A DNA stretch of 58,723 nt from CAIYRG01 sp964494505 (GTDB lineage: Bacteria > Pseudomonadota > Alphaproteobacteria > Micropepsales > Micropepsaceae), in the NCBI GenBank assembly GCA_964494505.1, contig CAZBRO010000030.1, positions 1 through 58,723 on the forward strand, given 5' to 3'. The translations under genes were made by a program, and so were the position numbers. The notes beneath the pieces are model-generated. The model saw only the letters and a program-made list of their open reading frames with translations, was not told the DNA's origin and searched no databases. Of the stretch, positions 15,375 through 24,896 are shown one piece after another. How positions within the stretch are numbered: position 1 is the first letter of the stretch; each line of letters opens with the position of its first letter.

Positions 15375-16655
15375 ATGAGCGACGAAAAGATCTTTCTGAA
15401 GTGCGCTTTCAGACTGATCCCGTTCCTGACGCTGATTTACGTGGTGAATTTTCTCGACCGCGCGAATGTGGGGTTCGCGGCACTTAACATGAACGCGGAT
15501 TTGGGCTTTTCGCCCACTGTGTTCGGTTTCGGCGCCGGCATTTTCTTCTTCGGCTATTCGGTGTTCCAGGTACCGGCCAACGTCATGCTCGAACGCATAG
15601 GCGCGCGGCGCTGGATTTTCTGTATCCTCGCGGTCTGGGGCGCGATTTCGGCATCCAACGCGTTCGTGCAGAGCGCCGCCGGTTTCTACATGTTGCGGTT
15701 CTGCCTGGGCGCGGCCGAGGCGGGGCTGGTGCCGGGCGTCTTCTTCTATCTCACCCTGTGGTTTCCGCAGAGCCATCGCGGCCGCTTCATCGCGAGCTTC
15801 ATGGCGGCTGCACCGCTATCCGGAGTCATCGGCGGGCCGCTTTCCGGGTTCATTCTGGGAATGGACAGCGTGGCAGGCTTGCGCGGCTGGCAATGGCTGT
15901 TCCTGATCGAAGGCCTGCCCGCCTGCGCCCTCGCCTTCGCGGTGCTGAAGCTTCTCCCCGACCGCCCGGCCTCCGCCGCCTGGCTGAGCCCCGGCGAGAA
16001 GCAGGCCATCCAATCGCGGCTCGCGCGCGACGACACAACCGAGCACCGCATCCTATGGCGCGCCCTTGCCGATCCGCGCGTGATCGCGCTCGGGCTGGTC
16101 AATTTCGGGGTGCTGGCCGGCGCCAATGGGGTTGCGCTGTGGCTGCCGCAGATCGTCAAGGGCATGGGCTATTCCAATCTCGTCACCGGCTTCATCGTGG
16201 CCCTCCCCAATCTTGCGAGCGCGATCGTGATGATCCTGTGGGGCCGATCCAGCGACGCCAGGGCTGAGCGCGTCTGGCATGTGGCCATTCCCGCCCTGAT
16301 CGCGGCTTCGAGTTTCCTGGCCGCAAGCCTCACGCAAGCCGATATCGCCGTGCTGCTGGCCCTGTCGCTCACCCAGATCATGCTGTGGTCGGCGATTGCG
16401 CCGCTGATCGCACTGCCCTCGTCTTTCCTCGGTGGGTCGGCGGCCGCGGGCGGCATAGCGCTTGTCGTTTCTATCGGTCAGTTGGGCGGGTTTCTCGGCT
16501 CCACGATCATCGGCGTCCTGAAGGAACGGACCGGCGATTACGCGGCCGGCATGGCGGTGATCGGATTCATCCTCGTGCTCGCCGCCGCCATCGTGCTGGC
16601 GCTGGGGCGCGCCATGGCGCCGCGTTCCGCGACCGTTCAATCGCGCGTCAGCTGA
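15375..16655 (+). CDS. MFS permease, anion:cation symporter type
   Basis: The 426-residue major facilitator protein resembles the anion:cation symporter (phthalate/tartrate/galactonate permease) branch. It starts with IPFLTLIYVVNFLDRANVGFAA, then FFFGYSVFQVPANVMLERIGARRW with the conserved loop 2-3 motif. About twelve helices are visible. Substrate is probably an organic anion but cannot be read from sequence. I chose ATG 15375 (MSDEKIFLK, with CGAGGAGCGC upstream); longer starts overlap the divergent Nramp gene. Its 3' end overlaps the convergent fadB-like gene by 19 nt. Confidence 0.88.
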   Translation: MSDEKIFLKCAFRLIPFLTLIYVVNFLDRANVGFAALNMNADLGFSPTVFGFGAGIFFFGYSVFQVPANVMLERIGARRWIFCILAVWGAISASNAFVQSAAGFYMLRFCLGAAEAGLVPGVFFYLTLWFPQSHRGRFIASFMAAAPLSGVIGGPLSGFILGMDSVAGLRGWQWLFLIEGLPACALAFAVLKLLPDRPASAAWLSPGEKQAIQSRLARDDTTEHRILWRALADPRVIALGLVNFGVLAGANGVALWLPQIVKGMGYSNLVTGFIVALPNLASAIVMILWGRSSDARAERVWHVAIPALIAASSFLAASLTQADIAVLLALSLTQIMLWSAIAPLIALPSSFLGGSAAAGGIALVVSIGQLGGFLGSTIIGVLKERTGDYAAGMAVIGFILVLAAAIVLALGRAMAPRSATVQSRVS

Positions 16656-18712
16656 TCGAGCACGCTCGCGACATCGCCTGTGCGGAAGCCGTAACCCGAC
16701 ACGGCAGCGAGATTGCCGAGGCCGGCAAGAAGCCGCTTCCGGTCCTGGCGGCTCGCCCAGAACAGCGGCCCGCCCTCGTGCTTCGGGAAGCCGTAGCCGT
16801 TGACCATGACAAGATCGACGTCGGAAGCGCGCGCGGCAATGCCTTCACCGAGAAGAAGCGCGGCCTCGTTCACCATCGTCAGAACAGCGCGGTCGCGGAT
16901 TTCGTCGACCGTGAAGCTCCGCCGTTCGATCTCTTTTGCCGCCGAGGCTTCGCGGATCAGCGCGTGAACATGCGGGTCGGGTTCGCCCTTGCGTGCGCCA
17001 TCGCGATAGCGATACCAGCCCGCGCCCGTCTTCTGACCGAGCCGCCCCTGTTCGCACAAACGATCGGCGACATCGACGTAGCGCTCGCGCGGGTCCCGCG
17101 TCGCGCCAAGCCGCTGCCGCATGCGCCAGGCGATGTCGAGGCCCGACATGTCGGCGACCTGAAACGGCCCCATGGCAAATCCGAACCCTTCCAGCGCGGC
17201 GTCGATGTCTTCCGGGTAGGCGCCTTCCTCCAGCAGAAATTCGCACTGACGCCGATAGGCGGCGAAGATGCGGTTGCCGATGAAGCCTTCGCCGACGCGC
17301 GCGACCACTGCGAGCTTGCGAATACGTTTGGCCACGTCCAGCGCGGTCGCCAGCGTCTCCGGGCTGGTCGCCGCACCCCGCACGATTTCCAGGAGCCGCA
17401 TCGCGTGCGCCGGATTGAAGAAGTGAAGACCCACGACGTCGCCCGGCCGCTCGGTCGCGGCCGCGATCCGGTCGAGATCGAGATAGGACGTGTTGCTCGC
17501 CATGATCGCGCCGGGCGAAAGAATGCGGTCAAGCGCGCGGAAGATTTCCGTCTTCACGCTCATGTCTTCGAACGCGGCTTCGATCACCAGATCGCAATTG
17601 GCGAGTGCCTTGAGATCGGCCGCGAGCGTCACGCGTTCCATCCGGCGCGCTGCCTCTTCTGCGCCGATGCGGCCCGACGCCGCCATACGGTCGTAATTGC
17701 TCCGTATACGGCTTAGACCGCGCGCGGCGGCCTCCTCGTTTTGATCGACAAGCGTGACGGAGAGCCCCGCATCGGCGAAGCACATGGCAATGCCCGACCC
17801 CATGGTGCCGGCGCCCGCCACGCCCACGCGCGTCACCGGACGCGGTGAAACGCTCTCCACACCGGCGGCCTTTCCTGCCTGCCGCTCTGCGAAGAACAGA
17901 TAGCGAAGGGCTGCAGCTTCGCTGCTCATGCGCAGCGTCTGGAACACCGCGCGCTCGCGGGCCATGGCTTCGTCGAACGGCAAGATGGCGGCGGATTTCA
18001 CCGCGTCGATGGCGGCCAGGACCTGGGGCCGGTTCTTTCCGGCGCGCATCTGATCGCGCGCTGTCTGTTCGATTATGGCTGCATCCTCAGGCGGCACCGG
18101 TTCGGCGGCGAGCGGACGCTTGCGTCCGTGAAGCGCGCGCGCGAATGCCACCGCCCCCGCGCGCATCCCGTCCGTCTCGACCACGCTGTCGATCAACCCG
18201 CGCCGTGCGGCTTCATCGGCGCGCACGCGGGCGCCCGCGCAGATCATCTCGATTGCCGCGGAGACGCCTACAAGCCGCGGCAGATATTGCGTTCCGCCCG
18301 CGCCTGGAATCATGCCGAGCGTCACTTCGGGAAATCCGACGACAGCGCCGGCAGCCGCCACACGCGCGTCGCATCCGAGCGCAAGCTCGAAGCCGCCGCC
18401 GAGGGCTGCGCCATGGATCGCCGCGACGAACGGCTTGGGACAGTCGTGGATAGCAGCGATCACTTGCGGCAATTGCGGGTCCTCGATGGGCTTCCCGAAT
18501 TCCCGAATATCGGATCCGGCGACAAACGTGTTTCCGGATCCGATGATGACGGCGGCTGCGATGGCCGGGTCTTCGCGCACCGCGCGAATGGCGGCGAACA
18601 ATGCGCGGCGGACTTCGACTGAACCGGCGTTGACCGGCGGATTGTCGATGGCGAGGACGGCAACATCTCCGTCGCGTTCCATCCGCACCGTGCCGTCGCC
18701 GGCCATCGTCAC
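16637..18712 (-). CDS. Enoyl-CoA hydratase / 3-hydroxyacyl-CoA dehydrogenase fusion (FadB/FadJ type)
   Basis: The 691-residue bifunctional beta-oxidation enzyme has an N-terminal crotonase domain (about 1-190) with AAIHGAALGGGFELALGCD for the oxyanion hole and PEVTLGMIPGAGGTQYLPRL for the catalytic Glu region. An NAD-binding domain begins at VGVAGAGTMGSGIAMCFADAG near 297, and two C-terminal 3HCDH domains contain HFFNPAHAMRLLEIVRG. It hydrates enoyl-CoA and oxidises the 3-hydroxyacyl-CoA. Its ATG overlaps the stop of the CoA ligase upstream (ATGA), so the genes are coupled. Confidence 0.95.
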   Translation of the reverse strand: MTMAGDGTVRMERDGDVAVLAIDNPPVNAGSVEVRRALFAAIRAVREDPAIAAAVIIGSGNTFVAGSDIREFGKPIEDPQLPQVIAAIHDCPKPFVAAIHGAALGGGFELALGCDARVAAAGAVVGFPEVTLGMIPGAGGTQYLPRLVGVSAAIEMICAGARVRADEAARRGLIDSVVETDGMRAGAVAFARALHGRKRPLAAEPVPPEDAAIIEQTARDQMRAGKNRPQVLAAIDAVKSAAILPFDEAMARERAVFQTLRMSSEAAALRYLFFAERQAGKAAGVESVSPRPVTRVGVAGAGTMGSGIAMCFADAGLSVTLVDQNEEAAARGLSRIRSNYDRMAASGRIGAEEAARRMERVTLAADLKALANCDLVIEAAFEDMSVKTEIFRALDRILSPGAIMASNTSYLDLDRIAAATERPGDVVGLHFFNPAHAMRLLEIVRGAATSPETLATALDVAKRIRKLAVVARVGEGFIGNRIFAAYRRQCEFLLEEGAYPEDIDAALEGFGFAMGPFQVADMSGLDIAWRMRQRLGATRDPRERYVDVADRLCEQGRLGQKTGAGWYRYRDGARKGEPDPHVHALIREASAAKEIERRSFTVDEIRDRAVLTMVNEAALLLGEGIAARASDVDLVMVNGYGFPKHEGGPLFWASRQDRKRLLAGLGNLAAVSGYGFRTGDVASVLDQLTRD

Positions 18713-20778
18713 GCGAGCCGCACCACGGCATCGACAGCAACGACGCCCTTGCCTTTTTCCAGCACCATCAGCGGATTGATCTCGGCTTCCGCGACGATGG
18801 GATCGTCCATCGCCGCAAGCTGCGACAGCGCCACGATTGCGGATGCGAGCGCGTCGAGGTCGCCTTGAGGCCGCCCGCGATAACCGGAAAGCGCTTTGAG
18901 CGCCTTCACCTCGCCGATCATTTCGCGCGCGGTTTCCGTATCGACCGGCGCCAGACGCAGCGCCCGGTCGCGATAAATCTCGGTCAGCACGCCGCCTGCC
19001 GCCAGCATCACGATGGGGCCAATGTCCGCTTCGACCCGGTAGCCGATCAGAACCTCGCCCACGCCCTTCACCATCTGCTGCGCCAGCACGCGCTCCACGG
19101 CTGTTCCGGGTAGATGCTTTTCGATATTTTGCCCAATGCGCGCGATTGCCTCCGCCAATCCTTGCGCATTCGCCACATCGAGCACCACGCCGCCCGCATC
19201 GCTCTTGTGGGCGATTCGGTCCGACAGAACCTTGACGGCGACGGGATACGGAATCCTCAGCGGCGCATTCGCTGTTGCATCGACCGCTACGCAGGGCGCG
19301 TGCGGCACGCCGATGCGGGCGAGCAGCGCGTAGGCGCCCATTTCATCGAGCAGCCGCCCCGCTCCGGCGGCGCGCGGCAGCGAAACGGCCGACGCGCGCG
19401 GGCTACGGCGTGCGAATGCCGCGGCGATCGAATCCGCGCAGGCTTCCGGGGTGCGGAAATTCGGCACGCCCGCCTGCGTCAGTTGCGCCAACGCCTTGGG
19501 CGCGTCGGGCACGATAAACGCCGCAAGCGGCTTTTCCGCTTGCGCGCATTCGACCAGGGGCTTCACGGTCAGCTCCGGATCGAAACGCGCCGAGGAGCCG
19601 GGAACCGCAACGATCAGATCGAATTCAGGCGCAGTCAGCAGAACATCGAGCGCGCGCCTCACGATCTCATAACGCGTGCCGGCGAGCGTGAGGTCCATGA
19701 TACGGGCCGGCGCAACGTCCACGCCCGCATCCTTCAGCCGGCGAAGCGTGTCCGCCGTGGGTGGCTCGGCCGCGATGCCGCGCACACCCAACTGATCGAC
19801 GACCATCGCCGCACCTCCCGCCGTGGTGGTGACAATGCCCACGCGCGGACGCCGCCCCGCCGCTGGATTCGTCCGCATACGCATCAACAGCGGCAGCCCT
19901 TCCAGCATGCCGTCGAGCGTTTCCACCCGGGCGATGCCGCAATCTTTCAGGAATGCGTCCGCGACATCGTCCTCGCCCGCGAGCGCGCCGGTGTGGGTGA
20001 CCGCAAGTTCGGCCGCCGCGGACGAACGCCCGAGCTTGTAGGCCAGGATCGGCTTGCCCTTCGCGGCTGCCTCGCGCGCGAATTCCCGAAGCTTTCCCGC
20101 TCCGCGCATGGTTTCGAGAAACAGCAGATAGCCGTCGATGTCCGGATCATCCAGCGTGGACGCGCAAATCTCGCCGATGGAAAGGTCGATCTCGTTCCCC
20201 ACCGATACCAGCCCGGCAAACCCGATCCCGCGCGCGAGCCCCCGCGACACCAGCGCCCCGATCATGCTGCCGCTGTGCGAGGCGACGAAAATGCGCCCCG
20301 CCGGCAGATCGGGTTCGGCGAACGCCGCATTGGCGGTCAAGAGCAGATGCGCGCGCAAATCCACCACGCCGAGGCTGCTCGGCCCGACAATGCGCACGCC
20401 GTATCGCGCAGCGATTTCGCGCAAGCTCCGCTCGCGCGCCGCACCTTCCTCGCCGGCTTCACCGAAGCCGCTCGCGAGAATCGTCACGACGGCAACGCCC
20501 GCCCGCCCGCATTCCTCGACCGCTTCCACCACCGTTTCGGTCGGCGAAAGAATGTAGGCATGGTCGGGCACTTCGGGCAGCGCGGCCAGCGATGGCCACG
20601 CCCGCTCGCCCAGGACCGTGTCGCGTCTCGGATTGACTGGATAAATCTTCCCTTGAAATCCGGCGCGGCGCAGGAATCGCAGCGGCCGCGACGCGGTCTT
20701 CGTCACGTCGTCGGACGCGCCGATCAGCGCCACGCTCCTGGGCGACAGCAGCGCCCGCCGCAACGCCTCGCGCGACAC
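18709..20778 (-). CDS. ADP-forming acyl-CoA ligase (fused alpha-beta)
   Basis: This 689-residue protein belongs to the acetate-CoA ligase (ADP-forming) superfamily. It has a CoA-binding Rossmann domain (SVALIGASDDVTKTASRP near 14-31), succinyl-CoA ligase-like domains with the phosphohistidine segment AVTHTGALAGEDDVADAF, and a C-terminal ATP-grasp domain (YPVAVKVLSDRIAHKSDAGG). It would activate a carboxylate for the beta-oxidation enzymes beside it. The start is GTG 20778, with AAAGGAAGGG about 9 nt upstream and only 2 nt after the acyl-CoA dehydrogenase stop; longer frames lie inside that gene. Confidence 0.92.
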   Translation of the reverse strand: MSREALRRALLSPRSVALIGASDDVTKTASRPLRFLRRAGFQGKIYPVNPRRDTVLGERAWPSLAALPEVPDHAYILSPTETVVEAVEECGRAGVAVVTILASGFGEAGEEGAARERSLREIAARYGVRIVGPSSLGVVDLRAHLLLTANAAFAEPDLPAGRIFVASHSGSMIGALVSRGLARGIGFAGLVSVGNEIDLSIGEICASTLDDPDIDGYLLFLETMRGAGKLREFAREAAAKGKPILAYKLGRSSAAAELAVTHTGALAGEDDVADAFLKDCGIARVETLDGMLEGLPLLMRMRTNPAAGRRPRVGIVTTTAGGAAMVVDQLGVRGIAAEPPTADTLRRLKDAGVDVAPARIMDLTLAGTRYEIVRRALDVLLTAPEFDLIVAVPGSSARFDPELTVKPLVECAQAEKPLAAFIVPDAPKALAQLTQAGVPNFRTPEACADSIAAAFARRSPRASAVSLPRAAGAGRLLDEMGAYALLARIGVPHAPCVAVDATANAPLRIPYPVAVKVLSDRIAHKSDAGGVVLDVANAQGLAEAIARIGQNIEKHLPGTAVERVLAQQMVKGVGEVLIGYRVEADIGPIVMLAAGGVLTEIYRDRALRLAPVDTETAREMIGEVKALKALSGYRGRPQGDLDALASAIVALSQLAAMDDPIVAEAEINPLMVLEKGKGVVAVDAVVRLA

Positions 20779-20780
20779 CT

Positions 20781-21929
20781 TCAGCCCTTCCTTTGATCGA
20801 AGCGCCGGTCGAACACCGATTCGGCAATGCGGTTCTTCAGCATCTCGACCGAGCCGCCCGCGATCATCCAGCCGCGTGTGCGGCGCACGCAATATTCGAC
20901 CAGCGTTTCCTTGCTGTAGCCCATGCCGCCCATCGCCTGCATCGCGTCGTTGGCCACTTCCCACCCCGCCATGTTGCAGGAGAGCTTCGCAACCGCCGTG
21001 TCATAGGCCGAGGGCAAGCCGTCTTTCGCATTGGCGATGGCGCGGTAAAGCAGCAATTGCGCCGCATCGAGCTTGACCGCCATATCGGCGAATTTCCATT
21101 GCAAGCCTTGGAATTCACACAATTCGCGCCCGAACTGCTTGCGTGTGAGCGCGTGCTCGCGCGCCACATTGAACGCATGGCGTCCCAAACCCAGCGCACG
21201 CGCCGCATTGCCGATGCGCTCGACATTGAAGCCGGCGATCTGTTTCTTGAAGCCGCCCTCGCCGAGCAGCACATTCGCCGCCGGTATCCGGCAATTGTCG
21301 AAATAAAGCGGGCACCATTCTTCGTCGCTCATGAAGCGCGAGGCTTCGCCGATTGTAAAACCGGGCATGCCCCGCTCCACCAGCACCGAACCGATTCCGT
21401 TCAGCCCCGGCCCATAGCGCACATAGATCAGGAACACCCCCGCGTCGCGGCTGTGGGTGGTGAAGATCTTGCTGCCGCTGATGACGAAGTCGTCGCCGTC
21501 GCGTTTCGCCGAGGTGGCGAGTTCGGTCACCGCCGAACCGGCATCGGGCTCGGTCATGCCGAGGCTGATCAGCATCCGCCCCGCCAGAAGATCGGGAAGG
21601 AAGCGCGCCTTCTGTTCGGCGCTCGCATATTCGGCAAAGGTTCGGATCGGCCCGAAATTCCCGGCCTGCACGATGTCGGCGCTTTTCGGACACAAGAGCG
21701 CGATCTGCTCGATTGCGATGACCGCATCCATCAGGGTGCCGCCGATGCCGCCATCCGATTCAGGGATCGTGATCCCGAGCAACCCCTGTTCGGACAACAT
21801 GCGGGCGACGCCCCAGGGATAGGCCGAATCGTGAGCGCGCTTCAAAGCACCGTCCGCGAGCTTCGCCCGCGCAAAGCGCCGCACCGAGTCGGCAAAGGCC
21901 TTCTCATGTTCGGTCAGTTCGAAATCCAT
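20781..21929 (-). CDS. Acyl-CoA dehydrogenase
   Basis: The 382-residue flavoprotein has the acyl-CoA dehydrogenase order. An N-terminal helical domain starts MDFELTEHEKAFADSVRRFA. A middle beta domain has SLGMTEPDAGSAVTELATSA and GSKIFTTHSRDAG for FAD and substrate contacts. The C-terminal helical domain has AMQAMGGMGYSKETLVEYCVRR. It introduces the 2,3-double bond of an acyl-CoA and passes electrons to ETF. ATG 21929 gives the conventional start. It begins a tightly spaced operon: ACAD, CoA ligase, hydratase/dehydrogenase. Confidence 0.95.
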   Translation of the reverse strand: MDFELTEHEKAFADSVRRFARAKLADGALKRAHDSAYPWGVARMLSEQGLLGITIPESDGGIGGTLMDAVIAIEQIALLCPKSADIVQAGNFGPIRTFAEYASAEQKARFLPDLLAGRMLISLGMTEPDAGSAVTELATSAKRDGDDFVISGSKIFTTHSRDAGVFLIYVRYGPGLNGIGSVLVERGMPGFTIGEASRFMSDEEWCPLYFDNCRIPAANVLLGEGGFKKQIAGFNVERIGNAARALGLGRHAFNVAREHALTRKQFGRELCEFQGLQWKFADMAVKLDAAQLLLYRAIANAKDGLPSAYDTAVAKLSCNMAGWEVANDAMQAMGGMGYSKETLVEYCVRRTRGWMIAGGSVEMLKNRIAESVFDRRFDQRKG

Positions 21930-21995
21930 CGGTCTACCCGCGCCTCGCACGCTGCCGAAGCCAGAGCGCCTCGCTTTCAGGCAGAATCGCCAGAC

Positions 21996-22082
21996 CCTCA
22001 CCCTTCGACAAGCTCACCTTTCGACAAGCTCAGGGTGAGGAACTACACAAAGTCCTCATGCTGAGTTTGTCGAAGCATGAGG
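21996..22082. repeat. Dispersed palindromes upstream of the acyl-CoA dehydrogenase
   Basis: A compound unit (21996-22040) has outer arms CCTCACCC and GGGTGAGG and two copies of TTCGACAAGCTCA in direct order. A second unit (22054-22082) has arms CCTCATGC and GCATGAGG around TGAGTTTGTCGAA. Same family as at 3303 and 7449. It fills most of the gap between the MmgE/PrpD gene and the acyl-CoA dehydrogenase. Confidence 0.85.
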
Positions 22083-22114
22083 GCTATAGCCGGACGGAGG
22101 CTTGAGCGCAAAAC

Positions 22115-23446
22115 TCAGTGCAGATCGAGCCGGTCCAGCCTGTCGAGCCGCCACAGGCGTTCGAGCACGGATGCCGCCTTGGTCCGGCCGATGACGGGCA
22201 CCGTGAGCTCCAGATATTTTTCCTCCAGCTCGGAATCGCTCAGCGGCTGGTCCGGATCGCCCTTGCGGGTCGTCTGGAAGAAGTCTTCGCGGCGGCCGTC
22301 CTTGGTTTCCATGGTGACGCGCGCGGCTCGCTGGGCCGGGAAGGCCCTGTCGATCGCGTCGTCGATACCAACCTCGACCCGGCCCATCAGATCGCGCGTC
22401 AGCAGATCGGCGACCCGATCCTCATCGAACGCCGCGAGGCGGACACTGCCGTGCACGAGCGCAGTCGCCACGACATAGGCAAGGCTGAACCGCGCCTCGG
22501 CCGGTGTGGCGGGATGGGCATTCCCCGCCACGTCCAGCGCCGTCCGGTAGGTGTCGATGCGGACCCGCGCGATGTCGCGCGCTGCGACACCCAGCCGGCG
22601 CTGCGCCTCCAGCGCCCCATCGATTGCCGCGAAGGTATGCCCGCAACAGGCGTGGTTCTTGAACGTCATGCGCGTGATGTTGAACTCCCGGCCGAGGCTC
22701 GCGAGCGCCTTGTCCCAATCGGGCGCCGCCCCCATGGCGCGGCCGAATCCGGCCTCCCCTTCCAGGATGTCGAGCGAGCCGGTGACGCCTTCGCGTGCCG
22801 AGATCGCCGCCAACAGGCCGCCCTCTGCCGCGCGCCCCGCATGAAGCGGCTTGGACATGGAATCCATCCGGAAGGCCTGCTGCAGGCCGGCGGCAAAGGT
22901 CGCAGCCGTCGCCAGCGCGTGCGCGAACCGCGCGGGGTCGAGACCGTGAACCGCTGCCGTCGCGGCCGCCGCGCCGAACGTGCCGATGGTGCCGGTGTTG
23001 TGCCAGAATTTGTAATGGGCCTTTCCCATGGCAAGGCCGATGCGGGTCGAGACTTCGTAACCCACGATAACCGCGCGCAAGAAGGCTTCGCCGGTTGCAC
23101 CGGCCGCTTCTGCTGCCGCCAGTGCGGCCGAGATGGTGGGCGCTGCCGGGTGATAGATGGCGTCGCGGAAAATGTCGTCCACTTCCACGGTGTGCGCGGC
23201 GGTGCCGTTGATCAGGGCCGCCGTGCGGGGGCTCGCGCGGCGCCCGAGCGCCAGCGTCGCGCCGCCTTGGTCCAACTCGCCGGCAAGCGCCCTCTCCAGC
23301 AGGGTCGCAGGTGCGACGACCGCACCGGGCAGCAGGGCCGCGTACCAATCGATGACCGCGCGCTTGGCGTGGTGGACGACTTCGGGCGGCACGGCACGCG
23401 TACGGAAATCGGCCGCGAACCCGGCAAGCGTTTGAACGATGGTCAC
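22115..23446 (-). CDS. MmgE/PrpD family protein
   Basis: The 443-residue product belongs to the MmgE/PrpD family, which includes 2-methylcitrate dehydratase, cis-aconitate decarboxylase and many proteins of unknown substrate. Family segments are AVIDWYAALLPGA, INGTAAHTVEVDDIF (dehydratase active-site region), WHNTGTIGTFGAAAA and FKNHACCGHTFAAIDGAL. No ATG exists near the N terminus; GTG 23446 lies 14 nt past the preceding stop and begins shortly before the conserved region. The setting suggests removal of water or carboxylate from a branched or cyclic acid, which is inference. Confidence 0.85.
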   Translation of the reverse strand: MTIVQTLAGFAADFRTRAVPPEVVHHAKRAVIDWYAALLPGAVVAPATLLERALAGELDQGGATLALGRRASPRTAALINGTAAHTVEVDDIFRDAIYHPAAPTISAALAAAEAAGATGEAFLRAVIVGYEVSTRIGLAMGKAHYKFWHNTGTIGTFGAAAATAAVHGLDPARFAHALATAATFAAGLQQAFRMDSMSKPLHAGRAAEGGLLAAISAREGVTGSLDILEGEAGFGRAMGAAPDWDKALASLGREFNITRMTFKNHACCGHTFAAIDGALEAQRRLGVAARDIARVRIDTYRTALDVAGNAHPATPAEARFSLAYVVATALVHGSVRLAAFDEDRVADLLTRDLMGRVEVGIDDAIDRAFPAQRAARVTMETKDGRREDFFQTTRKGDPDQPLSDSELEEKYLELTVPVIGRTKAASVLERLWRLDRLDRLDLH

Positions 23447-23460
23447 CGCGGCGTCCGAGG

Positions 23461-24780
23461 TTATTTCGGCGTCAGCATCATCAGCTTGCCCTCGTCGGTG
23501 ATGACGTAGACCGCGCCTTCCGGCCCGATCCGCACATCCCGGATTCGGGAATGCTGGTCCACCAGCAGCGGCTCTTCCGAAACGACCTTGTCGTTGCCGT
23601 CGAGGGTCAGCCGGTCGAGCATCTGGCCGCGCAACGCGCCCACGAGAACGCTGCCCTTCCATTGGGGAAACATATTGCCTGTGTAGAAGGCCAGCCCAGA
23701 CGGCGCGATCACCGGGTCCCAGTAATAGCGCGGCTGCTCGATGCCCTCTTTTTCGACAATCCCTGCGCCGATGGTCTGGCCGGGATAGTCGATGCCGTGC
23801 AGCGCCACGGGCCAGCCGTAATTCTTGCCGGGTTCGATCAGGTTGAGTTCGTCGCCCCCGCGCGGGCCGTCTTCGACTTCCCACAGCCGTCCGGCCGGGT
23901 CGATGGTCAGCCCCTCCTCGCTGCGATGGCCGATGGACCAGATTTCCGGCAGCGCGCCGGCTTTACCCAGGAAGGGATTGTTCGGCGCCGGGTTTCCGTC
24001 GGGCGTGATGTGAATCATCTTGCCGAGATCGGTGTCCAGCCGCTGCGCCATGTCCCAGGGCGGAGACTTGGAGCGGTCGCCAATGATGACGAACAGATTG
24101 CCCGCGCGGTCGATGGCGATGCGCCCGCCCTGATTCGAGGAAAGCGCCCTTGCCGGCAGCGCCGGCGTCGCCCGGAAGATCACCTTCACATCGGACAGCG
24201 CGCGGCCCTCCAGGCGCGCGCGCGCCACCACGATGTTGCTGTAGGTCTCGCCCACCGGCTCGCTATAGGTGAAGAAAATGCGGTGGTTGTTGGCGAACCC
24301 CGGATCGAGCGCGACGTCCAGAAGACCCACCTGCCCGACGGCCAGCACTTTGGGAACGCCCGCGAGCGGTTCGGACAGCTCACCCTTCGCATCGCGGATG
24401 CGCATGGTGCCGCCCTTCTCCGTGATGAGCATCTCGCCACCGGGGAGGAATGCGAGACTCCAGGGCGCTTTCAATTTGTCGGACAGGACGGTGACCTTGA
24501 CGGGAACCGAGGCGTGAAAGGGCGCGCGCGTCTGCCCGGGAAACACCGGGTGATCGTCTTCCTTTTCGGGGGCGCGCGTTTCGATGGGCTGGCCTTCGAT
24601 CGCGCGGGGCGTCGGGAATCCGATCGAATTGCGATTCTGCATCGGCATCACGCCCGGCGGCGTGCCGGTCGGATCGTTCACCTGATTGACGGGCGGGTTC
24701 GGCACCGGCTGGGCCGAGATGGAGTTCGGAATGACGGTCAGGCAGGCGAGCCCGACGCTCATCATCAACAGCCGTTTCAT
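23461..24780 (-). CDS. Exported PQQ-type sugar dehydrogenase-like beta-propeller
   Basis: The 439-residue protein has a Sec signal peptide (MKRLLMMSVGLACLTVIPNS-) and a six-bladed propeller of the soluble glucose/aldose dehydrogenase family: LKAPWSLAFLPGGEMLITEK, VGQVGLLDVALDPGFANN, LFVIIGDRS, IWSIGHRSEEGLTIDP and WEVEDGPRGGDELN are all family blocks. Such enzymes use PQQ in the periplasm. The position of the catalytic His of soluble glucose dehydrogenase (DHQSGRL in the Acinetobacter enzyme) reads SNQGGRI here, so the base appears replaced by Asn. It may be inactive on sugars or have another role. No pqq genes are seen. Confidence 0.85.
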   Translation of the reverse strand: MKRLLMMSVGLACLTVIPNSISAQPVPNPPVNQVNDPTGTPPGVMPMQNRNSIGFPTPRAIEGQPIETRAPEKEDDHPVFPGQTRAPFHASVPVKVTVLSDKLKAPWSLAFLPGGEMLITEKGGTMRIRDAKGELSEPLAGVPKVLAVGQVGLLDVALDPGFANNHRIFFTYSEPVGETYSNIVVARARLEGRALSDVKVIFRATPALPARALSSNQGGRIAIDRAGNLFVIIGDRSKSPPWDMAQRLDTDLGKMIHITPDGNPAPNNPFLGKAGALPEIWSIGHRSEEGLTIDPAGRLWEVEDGPRGGDELNLIEPGKNYGWPVALHGIDYPGQTIGAGIVEKEGIEQPRYYWDPVIAPSGLAFYTGNMFPQWKGSVLVGALRGQMLDRLTLDGNDKVVSEEPLLVDQHSRIRDVRIGPEGAVYVITDEGKLMMLTPK

Positions 24781-24896
24781 GTGCGGAACCCTTCGGAAGA
24801 ATATTGCGAGGCGGAAATTAGCCCGTCCGTTGCGTCAAGTCGATGAAGCTGTGCGATGCGCGTTGCGGCAGCCGGTGATTTCGCCGTCCCGGAGGT

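Noticed and set aside
18709..20964. Longer start for the CoA ligase at 20964
   Set aside because: The extra 62 residues lie inside the acyl-CoA dehydrogenase gene; GTG 20778 with a good ribosome binding site fits the family start.
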